This document shows positions 15,957 to 24,900 of a DNA stretch of 32,546 nt, piece by piece. The DNA is from JAUWQU01 sp964564285 (GTDB lineage: Bacteria; Planctomycetota; Phycisphaerae; SM23-33). The notes beneath the pieces are model-generated. The model had not been told where the DNA came from. It saw only the letters and a program-made list of their open reading frames with translations, and did no database searches. The stretch lies in NCBI GenBank assembly GCA_964564285.1, contig CAZMBZ010000017.1:1-32546 (forward strand), written 5' to 3'. Positions within the stretch are counted from its first letter, which is position 1; the number at the start of each line of letters is the position of its first letter. The position numbers and the translations under genes were made by a program.

Positions 15957-17135
15957 ATGACCGAAACAACACTATTTGCCGAAGTGGAAGTCTTTCAGGA
16001 CAAAAAGACCGGCGAATCTGTTTGCGGTGACGCCTTTTTCAGCCAGCGGATTCAACAGGAAGACCGCGTTCTGGGAGTGGTCTCCGACGGCCTGGGCAGC
16101 GGCATCAAGGCGAACATCCTCGCGACGATGACTGCTCGAATGGCTCTGCGGTTTGCAGCCAATAACGTTCCAATACAGCGTTCCGCGGACATCATAATGG
16201 ACACGCTGCCGGTGTGTAGCAAACGCAGGATCAGCTACGCCACCTTCACAATTGTAGACGCACCGCTGCACGGCAACATCCGCGTCGTCGAGATGGGCAA
16301 CCCACCGTTTCTATTCATCCGTGACGGACAGGCAATGGACATAAAGCGAGAGGAAGTCCACTCCGAACACTGGCCCGATCGGGTAATGAGGCTGGCACAG
16401 TTTCAGACTCGCCCTGAAGATCGCCTCGTGGTTCTCAGTGACGGCATAACGCAGGCGGGCCTTGGAAACCCCCAATGGAAACTCGGTTGGCGCGTTGCAG
16501 GCTGCCAGAAGTTCGTTGAGTCCCGCGTCCAGGCCGAACCGACCATTTCCGCACGCCAACTTTCGCGAGAGGTGGTCAGGGAAGCACGCAAAAAGGACAA
16601 AGCTTGCCTCGCAAGAGACGACATGACGTGCGCCGTATTCTACTTCCGCAAGCCGCGACGCTTGCTTGTGCTAACCGGCCCGCCCTTCGACCCGGACATG
16701 GATAAGGACATTGCTCGTCGAATGCGAACCTTCAAAGGGCGACGCACGGTCTGCGGAGGAACCACCACAAGTATCATCGCACGGGAGCTCGGCGTGAAGG
16801 TAACGACATCCCTCGGACAATGCCGCAATAGCCTGCCTCCCGTTTCGACAATGCCAGGCATGGACCTGGTGACCGAGGGCATTCTCACACTCACGCGGGC
16901 TGCTCAATACCTGGAAACTCCACCGCAGCACACTACCGAAGACTCCGCCACCCAGCTTTGCGAACTACTGCGAGAGAGTGATGTGATTCAGTTCCTCGTT
17001 GGCACGAGAATCAACGAAGCCCACCAGGACCCCACGCTGCCGGTTGACCTGGACATACGCAGGAATATCGTCAAGAGAATCGCGACAGCACTGAGACAGA
17101 ACTACCTCAAGGAAGTAACCATAGAGTACATCTGA
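15957..17135 (+). CDS. SpoIIE/PP2C-type serine phosphatase with C-terminal extension
   Basis: The product is 392 aa. The PP2C metal-site motifs are intact: GD at 24-25, DGLGSG at 44-49, SDG at 161-163 and DDMT at 221-224. It should therefore be an active Mn/Mg-dependent phosphatase. Residues 235-392 form a second domain I cannot name. It has GRRTVCGGTT at 261-270 and several Cys, and may couple it to the redox partners. The start is the ATG at 15957 (GGAAGG at 15943-15948, 8-nt spacer), overlooking a GTG at 15951 inside the previous stop. SpoIIE phosphatases usually act on STAS-type anti-sigma antagonists. None is encoded in the window, so the target is unknown. Position right after the PAS-hydrogenase makes it the likely output module. 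Confidence 0.9.
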   Translation: MTETTLFAEVEVFQDKKTGESVCGDAFFSQRIQQEDRVLGVVSDGLGSGIKANILATMTARMALRFAANNVPIQRSADIIMDTLPVCSKRRISYATFTIVDAPLHGNIRVVEMGNPPFLFIRDGQAMDIKREEVHSEHWPDRVMRLAQFQTRPEDRLVVLSDGITQAGLGNPQWKLGWRVAGCQKFVESRVQAEPTISARQLSREVVREARKKDKACLARDDMTCAVFYFRKPRRLLVLTGPPFDPDMDKDIARRMRTFKGRRTVCGGTTTSIIARELGVKVTTSLGQCRNSLPPVSTMPGMDLVTEGILTLTRAAQYLETPPQHTTEDSATQLCELLRESDVIQFLVGTRINEAHQDPTLPVDLDIRRNIVKRIATALRQNYLKEVTIEYI

Positions 17136-17153
17136 GCGACAAGGACAAACGCA

Positions 17154-17411
17154 ATGACAAGTGTAACAGTCAAAATATGCGTCGGCACAACCTGCTTCGT
17201 TATGAGCTCGTCGGAATTGGAGCTGCTGCCCGAGCAACTACCCGCGGAACTGGTGGACCGCGTCAAAATAGAGGTCAGCCATTGCCTCGGCTACTGCAAA
17301 GATCGCAATTATGGACGGGCTCCGTTTGTGGAGATAGACGGCGAGCCAATAGAACAAGTGACGTTACCCAAGCTGATCGAAGAGATACAAAAGCGGCTGG
17401 CTGATAAGTAG
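17154..17411 (+). CDS. Stand-alone thioredoxin-like [2Fe-2S] protein, second copy
   Basis: The product is 85 aa with ligands C9, C14, C44 and C48, the same C-x4-C ... C-x3-C spacing as the 87-aa paralogue upstream. The acidic central region and the HCLGYC motif differ from the first copy (LCMRQC), so the two are not recent duplicates and probably serve different partners. It sits 17 bp before the group B-like hydrogenase and is likely its electron carrier or a docking subunit. AAGGA lies about 8 nt before the ATG at 17154. Confidence 0.88.
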   Translation: MTSVTVKICVGTTCFVMSSSELELLPEQLPAELVDRVKIEVSHCLGYCKDRNYGRAPFVEIDGEPIEQVTLPKLIEEIQKRLADK

Positions 17412-17428
17412 AGACAAGGTGTTACGTC

Positions 17429-18862
17429 ATGATCTACAACAACAACGCCACACGACATAACAAGGAAATACTGATCCGCCTGTGCGAGCTTTTCTTCGCC
17501 TCCAGGCTCGAGGATCAGATCGATCGGCTGCCGCTTGAGCTTCGTCCCAAAGACGGCCAGGCCACCCGATGCTGCGTGTACCGCGACCGAGCGATCATCA
17601 AATATCGCTGCATGGCTGATCTCGGCTTCTCGGTCGAGGATGAGCAAGACGAGTTGACCCCACTCAGCGAATACGCCAGGCGGGCCATGAACCGCCAACC
17701 GGGCCAGCACAACGGGAAGCTGCTCACCGTTGTCGATGAAGCCTGCGCCGGCTGCATTCACAGCCAATACTATGTAACAAACGCCTGCCAGGGCTGCCTC
17801 GCCCGCCCATGCATGATGAACTGCCCCAAGAAAGCTATCGAGATGCAAAACGGCCAGGCCGTCATCGACCCTGACACTTGCGTCAACTGCGGCAAATGCA
17901 TGCAGGTTTGCCCCTACCATGCAATTGTCTACATACCAATTCCTTGCGAAGAAGCCTGCCCAGTCGGCGCAATCGTACGTAGCGACAATGGCAAGCAGGT
18001 AATCGACGAGGACAAGTGCATTCACTGCGGCAAGTGCATGCAGGCCTGCCCGTTCGCGGCAATACTGGAAAACAGACAAATCGTCGATGTGCTTGGCGTT
18101 TTGACTGGCGAACAAAAGAGCGTCGCGATGATAGCTCCCGCACTGGCGGGCCAATTCAAAGTCGATTTCAAACAGATTGTGGGCTCAATGTATGCGCTTG
18201 GGTTCGACGCGGTGATAGAAGTAGCCACCGGTGCCGAACAAACCGCCCGGGAAGAAGCCCGCGAGTTCGAAGAGCGAATGAGAGAAGGCCACGAATGGAT
18301 GGCAAGTTCCTGCTGCCCCGCGTGGACCGAGACTGCTCGAAAACACCTGCCCGACTTGCTGCCCGCGATTTCCACAACGCCGACACCTATGCACTATGCT
18401 GCGGAGCAGGCAAAGAAAGCCCTTCCCGACAGCGTGCGGGTTTTCGTCAGCCCCTGCCTGGCAAAACGCGGCGAAGCACTGGCCGACCCCACAGTGGACT
18501 TCGTGGTCACGTTTGAGGAAATCGGCGCAATGCTCGTTGCACGGGGCATAGACGTGGCTGATTGCACCCCGGCAGAACCAATCGCCCCAGCAAGCGCCGT
18601 CGGGCGAAAGTTCCCCAGCACCGGCGGAGTCAGCGAGGCAATTCGTGGCTTCCTCGCCAAGCCCGACGCAATCCACGCCGATCAGATAAACGGCCTGGAC
18701 CGCAAGACCATCAAAAAGCTGAAGGCCTTCACGCGAATACGAGGAGAAACTAACTTCCTGGAAGTAATGAGTTGCGAAGGCGGCTGCCTTGGCGGACCAT
18801 GCACAATCTGCCATCCCCCGGTGGCGCTGCGACAACTCCATGAACTAACTGACAAAGACTAA
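17429..18862 (+). CDS. [FeFe] hydrogenase, ferredoxin-linked, group B-like
   Basis: The product is 477 aa. Cys-rich ferredoxin-type segments run from about 106 to 207 (C106/109/120/123/128/132, C151/154/157/161, C173/177, C197/200/203/207). The H-cluster domain follows with all three signatures: SSCCPAW (C295 proton relay, C296 ligand), SPCLAKR (C343) and EVMSCEGGCLGGPC (C449, C453). Unlike the upstream sensor it keeps the catalytic CC pair, so it should evolve or oxidise H2. The N-terminal 100 residues lack the usual [2Fe-2S] plant-type domain, which together with the ferredoxin arrangement fits group B. There is no flavin subunit nearby, so it is not a HydABC bifurcating enzyme. AAGGTG at 17415-17420 supports the ATG at 17429. 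Its stop overlaps the opposite GltS stop. Confidence 0.92.
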   Translation: MIYNNNATRHNKEILIRLCELFFASRLEDQIDRLPLELRPKDGQATRCCVYRDRAIIKYRCMADLGFSVEDEQDELTPLSEYARRAMNRQPGQHNGKLLTVVDEACAGCIHSQYYVTNACQGCLARPCMMNCPKKAIEMQNGQAVIDPDTCVNCGKCMQVCPYHAIVYIPIPCEEACPVGAIVRSDNGKQVIDEDKCIHCGKCMQACPFAAILENRQIVDVLGVLTGEQKSVAMIAPALAGQFKVDFKQIVGSMYALGFDAVIEVATGAEQTAREEAREFEERMREGHEWMASSCCPAWTETARKHLPDLLPAISTTPTPMHYAAEQAKKALPDSVRVFVSPCLAKRGEALADPTVDFVVTFEEIGAMLVARGIDVADCTPAEPIAPASAVGRKFPSTGGVSEAIRGFLAKPDAIHADQINGLDRKTIKKLKAFTRIRGETNFLEVMSCEGGCLGGPCTICHPPVALRQLHELTDKD

Positions 18863-20292
18863 GAACGCAAAGCCCTTGAGCGCTGGACGCGGGCAATTAT
18901 CAGGATAACCACCCAGAACACCACAGCCCCCAGGCACACTAAGAAGACCTTCCACCCGCCCCAGGTAACCAGGAGTGGGATTGCTATCGACGTCCAGAGC
19001 CCGCCGCCCATTATCGGCTCGTGCATCAGTTGCTTGGTCGCGAACGCGTCGGCTGCGGGAGTTTTGTAGTCCGGGTCCACCACACGAAGCAGCAGCAGGC
19101 CGGTGGCCGTGACGCCCATCGACTGGCCCATTTCTGCGATGGACCGCTCGAACCACGCATCCGGCAGCAGCCTGCGAGCCAGGACCAGCACGCAGAAGAC
19201 ATTCCAGGCGATGCCCGCGCCGATGAGTATCAGCAACGGTGCCATGTCCTCTTTGATTACGGCGAGGTTGATTGTGGCTATCGCGGCCACGACGAGAAAA
19301 TCCAGCGACGAGTTCTGTATCCGCCGAATAAGGCCCAGATCGATGAGCTTGTGGCGGTCGAACTTCTGCTCCCATATCTGCACGATAAGCCCGCCGACCA
19401 TGCAGAGCGGGAACATGGGTATCGCGCTGAACAGGCCCTTGTAGTTACCCGCCTCGTCGGGCATGGCGTATAGCCTGTCCAGTTGGGCAATAGACATCTT
19501 GAGCAAGTAGCCGATCAGCAGCGCCACACCGACCATCGCGACGTGCAGCGTGAACGACTCGATCGCGTCGGACTTGACTGTCAGCTTGCCCGCACTGGGC
19601 CTGCGATCGACCGGAATGATGCCGATCGAATCATCCTCCGGCACGTCGGCGGGGTTAACGCGGCGGCTGGTCCATCCACGGCGAGTGGCGATGTTTATCA
19701 GGATCATCCCGACAACGATGGCGCTAAGGATACCCCCGGTAGCACTGGCCAGGGCGAGGTCCTTGCCCTTGGGCCAGCCGAGTCTATCGAACGTTTCACT
19801 GAGTCCCGCAGCCGTGCCGTGCCCGCCCTCGAAACCCACCGGCAGAATGCCGCCAAAGGCATCGGTCAGCCCGTAAATGCCTCCCAGCACGCCCATCACT
19901 AGCCCCACTCCTACCACGTACTGACCCCACGCCACGACCTGCCCGTAGGCGAGTTGGATTCCGCCGCGCCGCAGCAACGACGAGAACTTCGGCAGCGTCA
20001 CACCCATGAACAGGCACGCGAATACGACGTTGATCAGGAATCCGGGAAGTTCCCCCCAAACGGCGGTCCACGTGGAGACTTCCGCGTGAAACGCGACGAC
20101 CCACGCCTGCCAACCAACCGCCCCTTCGGACGGCATGCCGGCGTGTAAGACGTTCAGCCCGGCGATGAGCCCCAATCCGACCAGCCCGGCGATGACGCAT
20201 GCGGGCAGGTACATCCATTGGAGCAGCCGCACGCGAGTGCGCAGCCAATGGCCTACCAGCAGCAACATGCACAGACCGATAAATGCAAGCAT
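18859..20292 (-). CDS. gltS: GltS-type sodium/glutamate symporter
   Basis: The product is 477 aa, an inner-membrane protein with about ten to twelve helices in two inverted halves. The ESS-family signature GGHGTAAG is at 156-163. The second pore-loop region appears as GVTATGLLLL, in the stretch shortly before TKQLMHEPIM. GltS imports glutamate with Na+. The length exceeds the roughly 400 aa of the E. coli protein because of a longer linker near 215-245 with acidic and basic stretches. AAGGA (20299-20303) sits 6 nt before the ATG at 20292. It follows the lipoprotein gene by 24 bp in the same direction, so it could share its transcript, though a functional tie to secretion is not evident. Substrate could be another dicarboxylic amino acid. 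Confidence 0.9.
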   Translation of the reverse strand: MLAFIGLCMLLLVGHWLRTRVRLLQWMYLPACVIAGLVGLGLIAGLNVLHAGMPSEGAVGWQAWVVAFHAEVSTWTAVWGELPGFLINVVFACLFMGVTLPKFSSLLRRGGIQLAYGQVVAWGQYVVGVGLVMGVLGGIYGLTDAFGGILPVGFEGGHGTAAGLSETFDRLGWPKGKDLALASATGGILSAIVVGMILINIATRRGWTSRRVNPADVPEDDSIGIIPVDRRPSAGKLTVKSDAIESFTLHVAMVGVALLIGYLLKMSIAQLDRLYAMPDEAGNYKGLFSAIPMFPLCMVGGLIVQIWEQKFDRHKLIDLGLIRRIQNSSLDFLVVAAIATINLAVIKEDMAPLLILIGAGIAWNVFCVLVLARRLLPDAWFERSIAEMGQSMGVTATGLLLLRVVDPDYKTPAADAFATKQLMHEPIMGGGLWTSIAIPLLVTWGGWKVFLVCLGAVVFWVVILIIARVQRSRALRS

Positions 20293-20316
20293 GCGAATTC
20301 CTTCTGGTCTCGCCGC

Positions 20317-20826
20317 CTACTGCGGGCCAAGGGGCACGTAAAGCGGCAAGGAGACCTTGACGTTTCCGTCGCGAGAGCGGTAACGAGCGACAAGAGTTGC
20401 AATCTTGCCGGCGGGCGGACGGTCGTGCCAGGCAAGGCGCATCGCATAGCCCCAGCCGAAGGCGCTCTTGCCGGCGAAACCCGCAAGCTTCACGCCGCTG
20501 TAGGCCCAGGTATGCAAGGGCTTGGCCAAAGCGAGTTGGGCCGCCTTAACGCGACCCTCATAAAGAGCCAACTCCAGCGAACCCTTGACCGTAACGCTCA
20601 GCGGCCTGTCGATCTGAAAGAAGTTCATCTGCACCTGTACGCCGTCCGCACCCGGTCTGTCGTCCCAGTTCACCGGCGCTGGCGGTGTGAGCCGAAGCAC
20701 GATCTCGTCGAAGTGATCGACGGGGCGCGGCGGCCAGTCGTGGACCTTGACCCGGCCGGGGTTCTGACAACCGGCCATCAACGACAGCAGCGCGACAAGG
20801 ATGACTGCGGCAGGTCGCGATTTCAT
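20317..20826 (-). CDS. Small lipoprotein downstream of the giant secretin (candidate pilotin)
   Basis: The product is 169 aa. The signal peptide ends in a lipobox LMAGC with C20 as the lipidation site. The residue after Cys is Gln, which by the usual +2 rule favours the outer membrane. The mature part is predicted beta-rich (alternating strands through VTVKGSLELALYEGRV near 85-100 and again near the end), unlike the helical PulS pilotins. The ATG overlaps the secretin stop as ATGA, implying translational coupling. A lipoprotein made with a secretin is often its pilotin or an assembly factor; that role is inference from position. There are no homologues I can name. Confidence 0.85.
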   Translation of the reverse strand: MKSRPAAVILVALLSLMAGCQNPGRVKVHDWPPRPVDHFDEIVLRLTPPAPVNWDDRPGADGVQVQMNFFQIDRPLSVTVKGSLELALYEGRVKAAQLALAKPLHTWAYSGVKLAGFAGKSAFGWGYAMRLAWHDRPPAGKIATLVARYRSRDGNVKVSLPLYVPLGPQ

Positions 20827-21908
20827 CGGGCAGGTTCCGGCTGGACGCGGTGGGTGGCGATGGCGGCCTGGAACTGCTGCTGCACTCGCTGCCATGAGAT
20901 TTCCGGGTCTTTGACGATCTCGTCGACAGGGCGTTTGATTCGCGGCATCGTGGGCAGGAGGACGCTGTTCCCCCGCCGCAACGCCGGCAAGGCCGCCGGC
21001 CTGACCGGCACGATCAGAGGCTGCGATGCCGGCCTGGTGGTTGGGTATGTGACGTCGGGATTGTCCTTCATCGCGTTTGGCAACATGAACTCGTCGAGGT
21101 GCTTCTTGAGATAATCCTCGACCTCTTCCCGCTTGAGATGGCGGACCTTGTTGACCCGCTCGACCTGCGTGTCGGTAACCGCGTCGGCTTCTTCAACGGT
21201 CCGCAGAACGTGCGGCGTGAGAATAATCAGCAGCTCGCTGCGTTCCTTGATCTTCGTCGAGCCGCGGAACATCGCGCCCAGCCAGGGCAGGTCTCCGAAC
21301 CACGGAACGCGATCCTCGCGGTCGTCGTCCTTGGTCGTTATAAGCCCGCCAATGATGATGGTGTGCCCGTCCTGCACGCTTACGGTAGTCTCGGCCGACC
21401 GCTGGTTGATTACGATAGCCTTTGTGGTCTCGCTGATCGTCACGCTGGAACTGGCGATCGAGCTTATCTCCGGCTTGACCTCCAGCTTGACGAACCCGTC
21501 GGGATTGATCCGCGGCGTAACCGTCAGGATAATGCCAACATTCTCGTACTGTATGGTGTTGATGGTCGTGCCGTTTTCGGTAACCCGGCTGTTGGTGATA
21601 AACGGCACGCGTTGGCCGACGTTGATTGTCGCCTGCTGGTTGTCGCTGGCGAGGATCTGCGGGCGGCTTAGAACTTCCAGCCTGCCCTGACTCTGCAGGG
21701 CTCGGAGGAAGAACGACAGGTCTCCGGCCGCAACCGACAGGTTGAACCCGTCCCCGGCGGCAGCGACGGACATCTCCGTGCCAGCGCCGACGGAGTTATG
21801 TTGTTTGCTCCATTTGCTGGTCACATTCCAGTCGATGCCCAGTTCATTGGTCTCATCCAGCTTCACCTCTGCCAGGAGGACCTGGATAAGCACCTGCGGC
21901 GGCGGCTG
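20823..21908 (-). other. Secretin channel (C-terminal) domain and tail of the giant protein
   Basis: This is the last 361 codons. It begins QPPPQVLIQVLLAEV, the usual entry into the secretin barrel. It continues through SRPQILASDNQQA, VGQRVPFIT and the transmembrane-side strands, to VQDGHTIIIGGL, VPWFGDLPWLGAMF and ELLIILTPHVL, all family hallmarks in the right order. About 125 further residues form a charged helical stretch followed by a Pro-rich tail, which could be the S-domain-like site for a pilotin. All gate and barrel landmarks appear intact. Confidence 0.92.
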
Positions 21909-24900
21909 ATCGAGTTCCTTTATCAAAGCCTCGATCGTGTCGAAGTATCGCGGGCTTGCAGAAAGCAGCAGCACGTTGCTGGTCTCCTCAGCCACAACGG
22001 CCACCTCGCGCTCCAACAGCCGCTGGGCAGCGCCCATTCCGTCATCGCCCAGCGTGGAAGTCAGTCTCTGCTTCTCCTGGTCCAGGAAAGTCTGCATGGC
22101 AGTCTGTATCGCGGGCGCCTGGGCGTTACGAAGGCGGTACACCTTCGTCACGCGCTCCTGGGCGGGGCTGGAATCGAGATCCTGGATAACCTTCGAGGCA
22201 AGCTCAACGTAGCGCTTGGTCCCGCCGATCAGCAGACTGTTGGTCCGCAGATCAACCGTCACGCTCAAGGCGTCCTGCTCGCTGGAACCTACTGTGGCCG
22301 AAGGAGCCTTCTTGCCCCCGGACGCCGGCTGACTCGTTACAAGTGTGTAACTGACCGCTTTGGCAGTCTCCTGCCCAGCCGAAAGTCTGAAGAGTTGGGT
22401 GAGCACCTCCGACATCCGCGCCGCGTCGGCGTTGATCAGCGTGAACACGCGAATTTCCGCCATCCGCGGGCTGATGGAATCCAATGCCTTAACGAGGCTC
22501 TCCATCAGTGGCATGTTCTTGACTGGTGCCGCCACAATAACGGCGTTTGACCGCCGGTCCGCCGTGATGAGAACCCCTTCCTGCAGGGCCGTGGCGATCA
22601 ACTCCTTGCCATCGGAAGTCTTGCTGATGAATTGCAGCAACGTCTGACGGTTGGGGCTCAGAGATGTCGGCGACTGGGGCTTGTTGGTCAGGACCTCCGT
22701 CAATATCTGCGCCAGTTCCGTCGCGTCGGCATGCTGAAGCGGGAAGACACGAATCTCCGTGACGTTCGTGAGCTGCTCCCGATCCAACTGCTCGATCAGG
22801 TCCTTGATGCGCTTAAGGTCCGCCGCCCCGGCCGAGACTAAAATGGTGTTTGTACGCTCGTCAACGGATATGTTCGTGGTACCCGCCCCAGCCGCTCCAG
22901 CGCCCGCCTGTCCGGCGAGCAGCGTCTTCAATGTATCGGCAACCTGCGTGGCGTCGGCCTTCTTCAGCGGGAAAGCCGTCGTCGTTGCATCCTTGCCCGG
23001 GGGCGTATCAAGCTGAGCTATCAGCGTCTCGGCCAGCTTCATGTCCGTCGGGCTCGCGCCGACGATAAGCGAGTTGGTCCGGGAATCGGCGATAACGGTC
23101 ATCGGATCCTTGGTGGTCTCCCGGCTGACGCGCTGCGTGAAGAGCTGCTGGAGAGTTGGTGAAATCACCGTCGCAGTAGCGTTTACCAGTTTGAACACCT
23201 TGAACTGCATGGCAGGGATGATCTTATCACCGTCGAGGCCCACGACGAGCTTGTCGATGACCAGCAGGTTTTCCTTGCTGGCAGAGACGATCAGCGAGTT
23301 GGTTCGCGCGTCGACGCTGATAGCGACCTTCTCCCTGGCCACCACGGCCGGGTTGTTTTGGGAGACAGACGCCCCCGGCTTGTACAACCCTTGCTGCACA
23401 AGACCCTGGAGCATCGTCGCCGCCTGCTGGGCGTCGGCATTTTTGAGCGTGTAGATTTTCACCGTGCCGCTCTCGGTCGCCGGCTCGACATCTACTTTCT
23501 TGAGCAACTCGCGGATCATCGCGAGGTTTTCCTTGCTGGCCGAGACGATCAGCGCGTTGGCCAGCGCGTCGGCGGCAACGTCGACGCGGTCCTGCGGGAC
23601 GGGCGTCGCACCCGGCGGGGTCATACTCGTCAGGCGAGCCAGGAATATTCGCTGAATGACGGGGCCGATCGCGCCGGCGTCGTTGTGCGTCAGTGGCAGG
23701 ACATCGAGCACGACGGCAGGGTCGGTTATCTCGACGTCGAGTTTGGCGACCAGGCCAGCCAGCACCTTCGAGTCATCGGCGCCGGCGCTTACCAGCAGGG
23801 CGTTCATTCGCAGGTCCGGCAGGATCACGGGCTTCTGCTTGGCGACGTCCGGCGTTCGTGCGGCCTGGTAGCGGGCGTTGAACAGGTTGACCAGCGTCAC
23901 CGACATCGTGCCGGCGTTGGCTCGTTTGAGCGGCAGGATCTGGATCTCCCCGCCTAGCGCGGGTCCGACCGCGTCAAGCTGTTGGGCGAGGCTCTTTACC
24001 AGCTCGAACCCATCGGCAGACCCGCCGACAATCAGGCTGTTGCTCCGCGTGTCTGCCGCGACGAGCATCCGCAGACGCTCAGCGTCGACCTGCCCCAGCG
24101 CGGTTGCCCGTTGAACGCGAGCGTCGAGCATCTTCTGGAGCGTCGGCGCCAACGACAGCGCGTCGGCGTTTTCCAGTGTAAGCAGTCGCACGCTGTGCAT
24201 TTCGATGGTGGCCTTGACATCAAGCCGCTTGAGCAGCGTCTCGATGACGCCTATCGTCTTCTCGCTCGCGGATACTATCAGGGAGTTCGTGCGGGTGTCG
24301 ATGGTGACCGTCGGGCGGTCCTCGGCGCGGATCAGCGTGGCGTTTGGGCCGGTGTGCAGGGCGACCAGCACCTCCTGGATGCCGGCGGCGTCGGCGTTGG
24401 TAAGCGGGAATATTCGCACGCGGCTGAGGCTGCCTGCGCCGGGGATGTCGAGCGAGTTGACGACTTCGGCGATAAGCGGCATGACGTCGCTGCGGGCGGC
24501 AACTATGAGGATGTTCGTCAATGCATCCGCCTGAACCGTCAGGGCTGGACGGCTCTTGGCGAATTCGGTTTCTTTGGGCAGCTTGTCAGCCAGTGCTGTT
24601 CGCAAACGGGTGACCTGCGTGCGAAGGCCCTCCGCCCCACTCGCCACGCCGGTCGCCGGTGATTCAGCGAACACCGCCTGGAGCATCGGCAGCAGCTTCG
24701 TCGCGTCGGCGTTCTTGAGTTGGAACAACCTTACCTCCGTGACAATCTTGCCCTCCTGGCGGTCGAGGTCCTTGACGATGAGCTCAGCCAAGGCGAGCGA
24801 CTCTTCCAGGCCGCTGAGAACCAGCGTGTTTGTCCGCGTGTCGGCGGAGACGTTAAGCGGGTGAACGAGCGCCTTTCCGCTGACGCTTTCCGGCACGGCC

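Noticed and set aside
13953..18862. HydABC electron-bifurcating hydrogenase
   Set aside because: No HydB/NuoF-like flavin subunit is present. The small [2Fe-2S] proteins stand alone, and the enzymes match sensory and group B types.
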